Shown here piece by piece: positions 50,598 through 58,882 of a stretch of 64,000 bases of DNA. The stretch is from Paenibacillus sp. MSJ-34. GTDB lineage: Bacteria; Bacillota; Bacilli; Paenibacillales; Paenibacillaceae. The notes below the pieces were generated by a model. That model did not search any database. It saw only the letters and a program-made list of their open reading frames with translations, and had not been told where the DNA came from. Within the stretch, counting starts at the first letter, position 1, and every line of letters starts with the position of its first letter. The position numbers and the translations under genes were made by a program. The stretch spans positions 62,001 to 126,000 of the forward strand of contig NZ_JAHLPR010000007.1 of assembly GCF_018918005.1 (NCBI RefSeq), written 5' to 3'.

Positions 50598-50734
50598 TAA
50601 AATGCCGATTCGGGGGCCACAGCTTTTACTTTTTGTCACAATTGGGATGTAAATTCCCTTAATAAATCAGGTATAATGAGAATTAGTTCTTCATCGGTTG
50701 TGACATTTTTTATGGACTAGTAGGTGAACATAAA

Positions 50735-51670
50735 TTGAAAACGAACAAATTGAATTGGCTGTCCTATATTACTTGTTTCGGCATGGTGCTCGTTCTGCTG
50801 AACGGGGCGCTCGTAACGAAGACCGGCTCCGGCCAAGGCTGCGGCAGCGATTGGACGATTTGGCTGTGCAACGGCAAATTCGTTCCGGCCAAAACGATCG
50901 AGTCGCTGATCGAATACTCGCACCGGGCGGTTAGCGGAATCGTAGGCATATTAGTGCTTGTGTTATTTATTTTGGTATGGAAATACGTCAAAGAACGCAA
51001 AGATACGCTATGGTACGCTTCTATTGCGCTTTTTTTCACATATGTGCAAGCGGTGATGGGCGCTTTGGCCGTCGTCAAAGGACAAGTCCCGGCCGTTATG
51101 GCGCTGCATTACGGTTTCTCGCTGCTGGCGTTCGCCGGTACGCTGATGCTGTCGATCGCGCTATACCGAAGAAGCAAAGGGCTGACGGTTCCGCCCCGTA
51201 CGTTGCCCGCGGTGTCGAAGCGGTTCCGCAATTCCGTATGGCTTGTCGCCATCTACTCCTATATTGTCGTCTATGTCGGCGCTTTCGTGCGGCATACGGA
51301 ATCATGGGGCGGCTGCCAAGGATGGCCGCTCTGCAACGGCGAAGTGATCCCGACGCTGCACGGATCGACGCTGATCGCCTTTCTGCACCGCGTGGCGGCG
51401 CTGCTGCTGCTCATCGTTGTTGCGGTTATGGCCCATTTCGCTTATCATCGACATAAGCATGTACGCGAAATTCGCATCGCGGGCGTCTGGGCGCTCGTCT
51501 TATGCGCTTCGCAAGTGTTGAGCGGCGCTTGGCTCGTACTATCAATGCATAACGAGAACGCGCATTTGTATGCGAGTCTGCTGCATACGGTGCTCGTTTC
51601 GGGCTTGTTCGGCGTTCTATGTTATTTAAGCGCCCGCGTTTTGCTATTAGGAAAGGGGGAATCTCGTTGA
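50735..51670 (+). CDS. ctaA: Heme A synthase
   Basis: 311 residues, 8 helices in two four-helix halves. CtaA oxidises the heme O methyl to the formyl of heme A for cytochrome aa3. Heme-ligand histidines are visible in EYSHR (first half), ALHYGFS, FLHRV and SLLHTVL, and the extracellular cysteine pairs are GCGSDWTIWLC and GCQGWPLC. TTG 50735 has AGGTGA upstream; TATAAT at 50672 may be its -10. The stop overlaps the UbiD start (TTGA). Confidence 0.95.
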   Translation: MKTNKLNWLSYITCFGMVLVLLNGALVTKTGSGQGCGSDWTIWLCNGKFVPAKTIESLIEYSHRAVSGIVGILVLVLFILVWKYVKERKDTLWYASIALFFTYVQAVMGALAVVKGQVPAVMALHYGFSLLAFAGTLMLSIALYRRSKGLTVPPRTLPAVSKRFRNSVWLVAIYSYIVVYVGAFVRHTESWGGCQGWPLCNGEVIPTLHGSTLIAFLHRVAALLLLIVVAVMAHFAYHRHKHVREIRIAGVWALVLCASQVLSGAWLVLSMHNENAHLYASLLHTVLVSGLFGVLCYLSARVLLLGKGESR

Positions 51671-53439
51671 CTTATACGAATTTGCGCCAATATATCGAGG
51701 TGCTGCGCCGGGAGAAGCAATTGGCGGTCATTGAAGCCGAAGTCGATCCGTATTTGGAAATTGCGGAAATTCACCGCCGCGTCATCTCCGAGGAAGGGCC
51801 TGCCCTGCTGTTTACGAACGTGAAAGGCAGCCCGTTTCCGGTCGTCACCAATTTGTTCGGAACGAGCCGGCGCGTCGATCTTGCCTTCGGCCCGCGTCCG
51901 GAGGCGTTGGTGCGGCAAATTATGGGGGCGACGAAATCGCTGCTCCCTCCCACTCCGAAGGCGTTATGGGGGGAGCGCGGCTTAATTAAAGATTTGCTGA
52001 AGGTCGGCATGAAGACGGTCGGCAAAGAGCAGGCGCCGATTCTCGACGTCTGCCGCAAGGAGGCGCCGCTCGCGGGATTGCCGGCCATTACGAGCTGGCA
52101 AGAAGACGGCGGGCCGTTCGTGACGCTGCCGCTCGTTTATACGGAACACCCGGATCATAAGAGCGACAACAACCTCGGAATGTACCGCATTCAAATATAC
52201 GACGACAAGACGACCGGCGTTCATTGGCAAATACATAAAGGCGGCGGGTTTCATTACCATATCGCGGAACAAAGGAACGAGGCGCTGCCGGTATCGGTAT
52301 TCATAGGCGGCCCGCCCGCGTTGATCGCCTCGGCGATCGCACCGGTGCCGGAGCAATTGTCCGAACTGCTATTGACCTCGCTCATTATGGGACAGAAGCT
52401 GCCGATGGTGGACGATCCGCTCGGGGGCCATCGCATGCCGGCCGAAGCGGAGTTCGTGATCCGCGGGACGGTGCCGCCGCATGTCCGCCGGCCGGAAGGG
52501 CCGTTCGGCGATCATTACGGCTATTATTCGTTGGTGCACGACTTTCCGGTGCTGAACGTCAGCCATATGTATCACAGGAAAGACGCCATCTATCCGGCGA
52601 CCGTCGTCGGCAAACCGCGTCAGGAAGATTATTATTTAGGCGAATTTTTGCAGCGCCTGCTCGCGCCGGCCTATCCGCTGGCGCTGCCGGGCGTCAAATC
52701 GCTGTGGGCGTATGCGGAAACGGGCGTTCATCCGCTTGCGGCGGCGATCGTGCGCGAGAGCTATTCGCGGGAAGCGTTGACGAGCGGCTTCGCTATTCTC
52801 GGCCAAGGGCAGCTGACGCTGACGAAATTTTTAATCTTAACGGATCAATCGCTCGACTTGGCGAATTTCGCGCATTTGATGGAAACGGTGCTGGAACGCT
52901 TCGATCCGAAGACGGACTTGTTCATTATCAATAAAACATCGCATGATACGCTCGATTATACCGGACTGCGATTGAATCACGGCAGCAAGGCGATCATGCT
53001 CGGCGTCGGCCAGCCGGTGCGCGAATTGCCGCGCAGTTACGGCGAGGGCGACATCGAGGAAATCGACAACATTGAAGTATATTGCGGCGGCTGTCTCGTC
53101 GTATCCGGCGCTTCTTACGAAGCGGAACCGGAGCTGGCCCAGAGGCTGCTTGCGCGATTGCGCGCGAAAGGAACGGCTTGGCCGCTCGTCGTTCTAGTCG
53201 ACGATGCGCGGATTGCCGCGACGCAAGCTTCGTTCTTGTGGACGGTATTTACACGGTTCAACCCGGCCACGGATATGTTCGCGCACGCGGAAGTGCACCA
53301 GCATCATCTCGGATACGATCTTCCGATCGTCATCGACGCGCGCATGAAGCCCGGCTATCCGGACGAATTATTCCCGCGCGAAGATATCGTGAAATTGGTG
53401 GATGACCGTTGGAAATCGTATTTTGCCCATGGAGCGTGA
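51667..53439 (+). CDS. UbiD-family decarboxylase (menaquinone route)
   Basis: 590 residues from TTG 51667, overlapping the ctaA stop; AAAGGGGG lies 6 bp upstream. UbiD enzymes use prenylated FMN. Marks: NNLGMYRIQIYDDKTTGVHWQIHKGGGFHY (cofactor site), the VVDDPLGGHRMPAEAEFVIRG segment with catalytic Glu, and GPFGDHYGYYS. Because a MqnE-type aminofutalosine synthase is encoded at 59984, this is probably the naphthoate decarboxylase of the futalosine menaquinone pathway. No UbiX gene is in the window. Confidence 0.9.
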   Translation: MTYTNLRQYIEVLRREKQLAVIEAEVDPYLEIAEIHRRVISEEGPALLFTNVKGSPFPVVTNLFGTSRRVDLAFGPRPEALVRQIMGATKSLLPPTPKALWGERGLIKDLLKVGMKTVGKEQAPILDVCRKEAPLAGLPAITSWQEDGGPFVTLPLVYTEHPDHKSDNNLGMYRIQIYDDKTTGVHWQIHKGGGFHYHIAEQRNEALPVSVFIGGPPALIASAIAPVPEQLSELLLTSLIMGQKLPMVDDPLGGHRMPAEAEFVIRGTVPPHVRRPEGPFGDHYGYYSLVHDFPVLNVSHMYHRKDAIYPATVVGKPRQEDYYLGEFLQRLLAPAYPLALPGVKSLWAYAETGVHPLAAAIVRESYSREALTSGFAILGQGQLTLTKFLILTDQSLDLANFAHLMETVLERFDPKTDLFIINKTSHDTLDYTGLRLNHGSKAIMLGVGQPVRELPRSYGEGDIEEIDNIEVYCGGCLVVSGASYEAEPELAQRLLARLRAKGTAWPLVVLVDDARIAATQASFLWTVFTRFNPATDMFAHAEVHQHHLGYDLPIVIDARMKPGYPDELFPREDIVKLVDDRWKSYFAHGA

Positions 53440-53446
53440 GACGTTA

Positions 53447-54157
53447 ATGCTGCGAGGCTTGTTCGGCGAAGCGCCGAGACATAATGAAGGGCTGCTCCGC
53501 TCGGCGTTCGAAGCGATGGAGCGGACGGTTCTTCAGCTGCAAAGACTGACGAATGCGGGCAACGATCCGAAGCACATATGGCGCAAGTACGAAATTTGGG
53601 CGCGCGGGCTGATCACGTCGCTGGACGAGCTGGAACAGAGCCGGTATGCGGCGGAACGCTTTCAGTCGCGGGTAACGAAAACGTATCAGGACGAAATGAC
53701 GCCCGAGGAAGAAACGGATTACCGCCGTCATCTTTATTTTTACAAAAACGGGCTTATTCGCGTGTTCTCGGTGTTGGACAAGCTCGGCACGTTGCTCAAC
53801 GGGGTGCTTGAGCTGAATACCGGGAAGGTGAAGCAGCGGTTTTCCTACTTCACCGTTTTGCGGCAAATGCGATATACGGGGACGGAATCCGGGCTTGCCG
53901 ATAAGCTTGGAGCGATTAAGGAATCTTACAAAGATCCGATGAGCCGGCTGCGCAAACAGCGGAATACCGAAATTCATTATATGAACAGCGAAATGCAGGA
54001 CGATTTATGGCAGCGGCATCAAGCACTGGACGGCAGAGTCAAGCTGGAAGACATCGGGCATAATCTCGCCGATTTGGATCAGGCGTTGGACATGGTATGC
54101 AAGACGCTGTTGGCGTCGTTTCTGCATATCGATCGATTGTTGCGCGCGAAATCGTAA
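53447..54157 (+). CDS. Cthe_2314-family HEPN domain protein
   Basis: 236 residues from ATG 53447 (GGAG and GTGAG upstream); ATG 53429, which would overlap ubiD by 11 bp, is an alternative. All-helical. The HEPN active-site motif is RNTEIH (R-N-x3-H) in the segment DPMSRLRKQRNTEIHYMNSEM. HEPN proteins are often RNases or nucleotide-binding partners in stress and toxin systems. The fold call is good; the family name is from memory. No MNT nucleotidyltransferase partner is adjacent, and linkage to ubiD is probably a Paenibacillaceae habit. Confidence 0.8.
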   Translation: MLRGLFGEAPRHNEGLLRSAFEAMERTVLQLQRLTNAGNDPKHIWRKYEIWARGLITSLDELEQSRYAAERFQSRVTKTYQDEMTPEEETDYRRHLYFYKNGLIRVFSVLDKLGTLLNGVLELNTGKVKQRFSYFTVLRQMRYTGTESGLADKLGAIKESYKDPMSRLRKQRNTEIHYMNSEMQDDLWQRHQALDGRVKLEDIGHNLADLDQALDMVCKTLLASFLHIDRLLRAKS

Positions 54158-54203
54158 ATTTCGCTTTGTGAAAATTTTTATTGTAATTTTCATCTAATTT
54201 CCA

Positions 54204-54232
54204 TTGACTCATACGTAAAGACCTAGTATACT
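54204..54232 (+). promoter_or_regulatory. Sigma-A promoter of the met operon
   Basis: TTGACT (54204-54209), 17-bp spacer, TATACT (54227-54232). Confidence 0.8.
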
Positions 54233-54254
54233 CAAACTAATTTCATAATTCGTT

Positions 54255-54439
54255 TCTTATCGAGAGCGGCGGAGGGAAAGGCCCGATGAAGCCCGGCAAC
54301 CGATTATCGGCAAGCGGTTCGCATGCCGTTAATGTCATGGTGCTAATTCCTTCGGAATGGATCATTCCGGCAGATGAGAGAGGCTGTTGCTGAACATGAC
54401 TAACAACCCTTTTGCGCATCTGTCCGCGAAAGGGTTTTT
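54255..54439 (+). promoter_or_regulatory. SAM-I riboswitch (S box) with terminator
   Basis: Canonical parts in order: CTTATCGAGAG, GGAGGGA, GGCCCGATGAAGCCCGGCAACC, ATGGTGCTAATTCC and GATGAGAGAGG. The terminator is AACCCTTTTGCG / CGCGAAAGGGTT (54405-54436) with TTT after. High S-adenosylmethionine would terminate before metN. Confidence 0.97.
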
Positions 54440-54493
54440 CATATTGGAATACGGCAATGAATCTAGCATTCTTCGAAATAAGAGGGTGATAAA

Positions 54494-55510
54494 TTGATCG
54501 AATTAAAAGGTTTGACGAAAAAATACGGCAAAGGCGCCCGCCAAACGACGGCATTGGAGCATGTCGATCTGCAAGTGCGCAAAGGCGAAATATTCGGAGT
54601 GATCGGCCATTCCGGCGCGGGCAAAAGCACCCTGATCCGCTGCATCAATTTGCTGGAAAGACCGACGGAAGGGAAAGTGTGGGTAGACGGAATCGAACTT
54701 ACGTCGCTGGACAAAAAGGAACTGCAGACGCGCCGCCGCAAAATCGGCATGATCTTCCAGCATTTCAATCTGCTCTCTTCCGCGAACGTATACGACAATA
54801 TCGCATTTCCGCTGCGCCTGGCGAAAACGCCTGCAAGCGCAATCGAGCGCAAAGTGAACGAATTGCTTGCGCTCGTCGGATTGGAGCAGCATGCAAGCAA
54901 GTATCCGGCCCAGCTCTCCGGCGGGCAGAAGCAGCGGGTGGGCATTGCAAGAGCGCTCGCCAGCGATCCGGACGTGCTGTTATGCGACGAAGCGACATCG
55001 GCGCTCGATCCGCAGACGACGGATTCGATCTTAAAGCTGCTGTCGGATATTAACCGGCGGTTTCATCTCACGATCGTCCTGATTACGCATGAAATGCATG
55101 TCATTCAGAGCATTTGCGACCGCGTGGCTGTCATTCATGCAGGGGGCATCGTCGAACAAGGCGAGGTAACGGACGTGTTCCTGAAGCCGAAGCATGAAGT
55201 GACCAAAGACTTTATCGCCCGCGACGGCATCGGGGGCGAGTTATTGCGGGCGGCGATCGCGACGTCGCAGTCGGCTTCGTCCCGGGCGGTGAAGATTACG
55301 TTTCTCGGAGAGAAAACGTATGAATCCACGCTGTCGCAGACGACGCGGGAGACGAATGTCGATTTCGCGATATTGCAAGGCACGATATCGACGATCAAAG
55401 ATACGCCGTACGGCCAGCTAATCGTAAGATTAGAGGGCAGCGCCGACAATATCGGCCTGACGATTGACAAGCTTACGGCGCAAGGGCTTGATGTGGAGGT
55501 GATCCGATGA
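54494..55510 (+). CDS. metN: Methionine ABC transporter ATP-binding protein
   Basis: 338 residues. Walker A GHSGAGKST (about residues 38-46), signature LSGGQKQRV, Walker B LLCDEATSALD, H-loop LITHEM; the C-terminal ~80 residues (VDFAILQGTISTIKDTPYG...) are the methionine-sensing NIL/C2 domain of MetN. TTG start with AGAGGGTG upstream. Overlaps metI by 4 bp. Under SAM riboswitch control. Confidence 0.97.
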   Translation: MIELKGLTKKYGKGARQTTALEHVDLQVRKGEIFGVIGHSGAGKSTLIRCINLLERPTEGKVWVDGIELTSLDKKELQTRRRKIGMIFQHFNLLSSANVYDNIAFPLRLAKTPASAIERKVNELLALVGLEQHASKYPAQLSGGQKQRVGIARALASDPDVLLCDEATSALDPQTTDSILKLLSDINRRFHLTIVLITHEMHVIQSICDRVAVIHAGGIVEQGEVTDVFLKPKHEVTKDFIARDGIGGELLRAAIATSQSASSRAVKITFLGEKTYESTLSQTTRETNVDFAILQGTISTIKDTPYGQLIVRLEGSADNIGLTIDKLTAQGLDVEVIR

Positions 55511-56178
55511 CGGCCGCGCTCGATTTTTCGATCGTCAATTGGCCGGAAATGGGCAAGGCGACGCTCGATACGCTGCGTATGCTGGGCGCTTCGTCCTTGT
55601 TCTCCATTATGATCGGCCTGCCGCTCGGGATCGTATTGTTTCTTACAGCCCGGTCCTCGTCGTTCTGGGGAAAGGCGGTATACGCCGTACTTTCGTTTAT
55701 TGTCAATATTTTGCGATCCATTCCTTTTATTATATTAATCTTTGCGATGATTCCGATCACCAGATCGATTGTCGGCACATCGATCGGCGTGCTCGGAACG
55801 ATTCCGCCGCTCGTCGTCGGCGCGGCTCCGTTCTTCGCCCGTTTGGTGGAAACGTCGCTGCGGGAGGTGGACCGCGGCGTGCTCGAAGCCGCGCAAGCGA
55901 TGGGGGCGAGCACGTTCCAGATCATTATGCGAGTGCTGATGCCTGAAGCAAGGCCAGGCCTCCTTGCGGGCATCACGATTACCGTCGTCACGCTCGTCTC
56001 TTATACGGCGATGTCGGGCATGGTCGGCGGAGGCGGACTGGGCGATTTGGCGATCCGATACGGATATCACCGCTATCAATCGGAAACGATGATCGTCTCT
56101 ATCGTGCTCGTGGTATTGCTGGTGCAATTGCTGCAAATGGCGGGCGACCGGTTAGTGCGGCACTTTACGAGAAAATAA
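55507..56178 (+). CDS. metI: Methionine ABC transporter permease
   Basis: 223 residues, 5 helices, ABC permease of the MetI family. The EAA loop is DRGVLEAAQAMGAST, and the C-terminal block MSGMVGGGGLGDLAIRYGYHRY is characteristic of MetI. ATGA overlap with metN. The next gene, metQ, is separated by a repeat element (56195-56373), unlike the compact operon in most Bacilli. Confidence 0.96.
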   Translation: MTAALDFSIVNWPEMGKATLDTLRMLGASSLFSIMIGLPLGIVLFLTARSSSFWGKAVYAVLSFIVNILRSIPFIILIFAMIPITRSIVGTSIGVLGTIPPLVVGAAPFFARLVETSLREVDRGVLEAAQAMGASTFQIIMRVLMPEARPGLLAGITITVVTLVSYTAMSGMVGGGGLGDLAIRYGYHRYQSETMIVSIVLVVLLVQLLQMAGDRLVRHFTRK

Positions 56179-56194
56179 GGAGAAATTCCATTTT

Positions 56195-56373
56195 AGAGGT
56201 TGTTCAAAAAGTCAACTTTTGATCACGAAGCGTGACTGGTGGCAGATTCGACATCGAATCTTGCGTTCACCCTCGAAGTCCGGTGCTCATGTAGGTTTTG
56301 CCTACACTGCGCTCCTCCTTCTTCGGGTTCTCGCAACCTTCTCGGTGCTGAAAAGCCGACTTTTTGAACACGC
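56195..56373 (+). repeat. Copy (~179 bp) of the GTTCAAAAAGTC dispersed repeat, between metI and metQ
   Basis: Starts AGAGGTTGTTCAAAAAGTC, ends GACTTTTTGAACACGC, inverted 12-bp ends at 56202-56213 and 56358-56369. Shares interior blocks with the copy at 29948 (GATTCGACATCGAATC, TTGCGTTCACCCTCGAAG, GGTTTTGCCTACACT, CGCAACCTTCTCGGTGCTGAAAAGC) but lacks its ~70-bp block. Sits within the met transcript. Confidence 0.88.
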
Positions 56374-56423
56374 ATATATATAAATCCTTATTTAAAAAAT
56401 GATGATTGAGGGGAGAAACAAAG

Positions 56424-57278
56424 ATGAAAAAATGGGTACTTGCAATTGTTAGCTTGACGCTTGTGGCGGTGTTGGCCGCTTGCGGCAATAAGCCGGCTCA
56501 GAACGGCGCTTCGCAGCAGCCTGCCGCTCAGAACGAGAACGGCTCCGCTGCCGAACAAACGGTGACGCTGACGGTCGGCGCATCGCCTACGCCGCACGGC
56601 GATATGTTGAAACATATTCAAGCGCAATTGGAGCAAGAGGGCGTGAAACTCGAAATTAAAGAGTTTACCGACTACATCTTGCCGAATACGCAATTGGCGG
56701 AGAAAGGACTGGATGCGAACTTCTTCCAGCACCAGCCTTACTTGGACGAACAAAACGAGAAAAACGGCACGGACCTCGTCTCCGTGGTGGCGGTGCATGT
56801 CGAGCCTTTCGGCGCGTATTCCAAAAAAGTTAGCTCCGTAGAGGAAATTCCGGACGGAGCGAAAGTGGCGATCCCGAACGACCCTACCAACGGCGGACGC
56901 GCCTTGATTCTGCTGGCGAAAAACGGTTTGATCACGTTAAAAGACGATACGAACATCACGTCGACCGTTGCCGACATTACCGAAAATCCGAAAAATCTGC
57001 AAATTATCGAACTGGAAGCGGCTATGCTGCCTCGCCAACTGGATGAAGTGGACGTAGCGCTGATCAATACGAACTATGCGTTGGAAGCGGGACTTGTTCC
57101 GACGAAGGACGCCCTCTTTATCGAGGATCAAGAATCTCCATACGCCAACATTTTGGTCGCCCGTCCGGATAACAAAGATTCCGACGCAATGAAGAAGCTG
57201 GCAGCGGCGCTTACTTCCGACGATATGAAGAAATTTATCGAAGAGACTTATGAAGGATCGATCGTTCCGGCATTCTAA
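56424..57278 (+). CDS. metQ: Methionine-binding lipoprotein
   Basis: 284 residues. Lipobox AVLAAC, Cys20 lipidated. NlpA/MetQ family: TVGASPTPHGDMLKHI, FTDYILPNTQLAEKGLDANFFQHQPYLDE and IPNDPTNGGRALILLAKNGLI are family blocks; it binds methionine outside the membrane for MetNI. ATG 56424 with GAGGGGAG upstream. Separated from metI by the repeat, which leaves its expression level relative to metNI open. Confidence 0.96.
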   Translation: MKKWVLAIVSLTLVAVLAACGNKPAQNGASQQPAAQNENGSAAEQTVTLTVGASPTPHGDMLKHIQAQLEQEGVKLEIKEFTDYILPNTQLAEKGLDANFFQHQPYLDEQNEKNGTDLVSVVAVHVEPFGAYSKKVSSVEEIPDGAKVAIPNDPTNGGRALILLAKNGLITLKDDTNITSTVADITENPKNLQIIELEAAMLPRQLDEVDVALINTNYALEAGLVPTKDALFIEDQESPYANILVARPDNKDSDAMKKLAAALTSDDMKKFIEETYEGSIVPAF

Positions 57279-57316
57279 GGAACAAAGACAGCAATCAATT
57301 GCATAGCGAAAACATC

Positions 57317-57348
57317 ATCCCGCAGAGGCAGGCCCTCTGCGGGATTTG
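57317..57348 (+). terminator. Probable terminator of the met operon
   Basis: 12-bp stem ATCCCGCAGAGG / CCTCTGCGGGAT, loop 5 nt, then TTG only; the stem is strong but the T tract is poor. Confidence 0.6.
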
Positions 57349-57450
57349 CCGTTTACCGGACAATCTTTTATACTTGAACATGTACCGGCTCCGGACGCGC
57401 ATGTTCTGTCCGCAGCGGTTATGTTGTACAACTTTGAAGGAGGTAAGACG

Positions 57451-58224
57451 TTGAGTAGAAAAGTGGCCCTCATTACGGGGAGCGCCAAAGGGCTCGGCAA
57501 GATGGCCGCCCTTGCGTTGGCCGATCAAGGCTGCGATACGGTCGTCAATTATGTGCATAGCGAGCGCGAAGCGATGGCGCTTAAGGCGGATATCGAAGCG
57601 AAAGGCGTCCGATGCGCGGCGGTTCATGGCGACGTTTCCAAGCAGGAACATATCGAGAAGCTGGTCGAAACGGCTTATTCGCAATTCGGCGCGATCGATA
57701 TATTGGTAAACAATGCGGGACCTTTTATTCGCGAACGGCGAACCTTTGCGGAATATACGCCGGATGAGATCGCTTATTTGCTGAATGGCAATTTCGTCGG
57801 CACGATGATGCTCGATCATCTCGTATTGCCTGGAATGCGCCGGAACCAATGGGGCCGGATTATCCATTTCGGGTTCGGGCATGCTGCCGAAGCGAGGGCA
57901 TGGCCGCATCGGGCCGTATATGCCGCTGCCAAAGTCGGCCTGGTGTCCTTCACGAAATCGCTGGCGGTCGAAGAGGCCCCTTACGGCATTACGGTCAATA
58001 TGATCTGCCCGGGCGATATTCGGGGCGACAATAAGGAGAAGACAATTGCCGAAGCGGAACATGTCAGGGACGACGAGTCGCCGCGCGGCAGGCCGGGCAC
58101 GGGCGAGGATGTCGCCAGGGTGATCCGGTTTTTATGCCAGCCGCAGTCGGATTTTATTACCGGCAACATCTTGGATGTCTCCGGGGGGCTTGATCCGATC
58201 CGCGCCGTCGTCAAGCGGGCTTGA
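57451..58224 (+). CDS. Short-chain dehydrogenase/reductase family protein
   Basis: 257 residues from TTG 57451 with GAAGGAGG 8 bp upstream. NAD(P)-binding Rossmann fold: ITGSAKGLGK (cofactor glycine motif), NNAG, and the catalytic Y-x3-K as VYAAAK. The usual catalytic Ser, expected in the strand before the Tyr, is not visible (RIIHFGFGHAA instead of a SS pair), so catalysis may be altered. C-terminal FITGNILDVSGG is FabG-like. Substrate unknown. Confidence 0.88.
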   Translation: MSRKVALITGSAKGLGKMAALALADQGCDTVVNYVHSEREAMALKADIEAKGVRCAAVHGDVSKQEHIEKLVETAYSQFGAIDILVNNAGPFIRERRTFAEYTPDEIAYLLNGNFVGTMMLDHLVLPGMRRNQWGRIIHFGFGHAAEARAWPHRAVYAAAKVGLVSFTKSLAVEEAPYGITVNMICPGDIRGDNKEKTIAEAEHVRDDESPRGRPGTGEDVARVIRFLCQPQSDFITGNILDVSGGLDPIRAVVKRA

Positions 58225-58242
58225 GGCGGATTGGCGCCGGAA

Positions 58243-58274
58243 CGGAAAAAGAGCCTTGCCGAAGCAAGGCCCTT
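58243..58274. terminator. Bidirectional terminator between the SDR and nifU-like genes
   Basis: AGCCTTGC (58250-58257) / GCAAGGCC (58262-58269) with A run on the left and T run on the right. Confidence 0.8.
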
Positions 58275-58289
58275 TCAAATTTATGAAAA

Positions 58290-58535
58290 TTAGAATACTT
58301 GTACGACTTCTTGCACACCGTCAACTTCTTCGATCAAAGCGCGCTCGATTCCCGCTTTCAGCGTGATGGTCGAGCTTGGGCAGCTGCCGCATGCACCCAT
58401 CAGTTTCAATTTGACGATGCCGTCTTCGACGTCAACCAGCTCAACGTCGCCGCCGTCGCGCTGCAAGAACGGACGAAGTTTATCAAGAACTTCAAGCACT
58501 TCATCGTACATGTTGTTTTGTACTTCTTGGCTCAT
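58290..58535 (-). CDS. yutI: NifU C-terminal-type Fe-S scaffold (YutI)
   Basis: 81 residues. NfuA/NifU domain: [20 protein letters not shown] and the cluster-binding C49-x2-C52 in [12 protein letters not shown]. It carries or transfers a 4Fe-4S cluster in the Fe-S assembly pathway, which would feed lipoyl synthase among others. ATG 58535 with AAAGGAG 9 bp upstream (the longer frame starts three codons earlier, too near). Divergent from yuzB, in the same order as B. subtilis yutI-yuzB-yutJ. Confidence 0.93.
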   Translation of the reverse strand: MSQEVQNNMYDEVLEVLDKLRPFLQRDGGDVELVDVEDGIVKLKLMGACGSCPSSTITLKAGIERALIEEVDGVQEVVQVF

Positions 58536-58616
58536 ATCTTTCAACTCCTTTCTCTATATATTATATTATAAAGTATTGTAAAATAAAATGCCCGAACGAA
58601 GAAGGGGGACGAAAGC

Positions 58617-58871
58617 ATGCGCCCTGTGATCGAGTTTTGCGCCGGCAATATGCATCACGGAACGGATCAAACGATGCGCAGATTGGAACGAAACCCCGAA
58701 TACGACGTCATCGAGTACGGTTGCCTCGGCAATTGCGGCGAGTGTTATTTGTTTCCTTACGCCTATGTGAACGGCGAAATCGTCGCGGCCGAATCGGCGG
58801 AGAAGCTGTACGACGCCATCATGGAAAAGGTGAAAGAAATCGAAGCTTGGCCCGACGATCATATCGGATGA
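58617..58871 (+). CDS. yuzB: YuzB family protein (DUF1450)
   Basis: 84 residues. Conserved cysteines: one near the N-terminus (EFCAGN) and the GCLGNCGECYLFPYA block near residue 37, which looks like a metal or Fe-S site. Function unknown to me; always in the yut cluster of Bacilli. GGGGGACG upstream of ATG. Convergent with yutJ, 11 bp between stops. Confidence 0.9.
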   Translation: MRPVIEFCAGNMHHGTDQTMRRLERNPEYDVIEYGCLGNCGECYLFPYAYVNGEIVAAESAEKLYDAIMEKVKEIEAWPDDHIG

Positions 58872-58882
58872 GCGGGTTTAGC

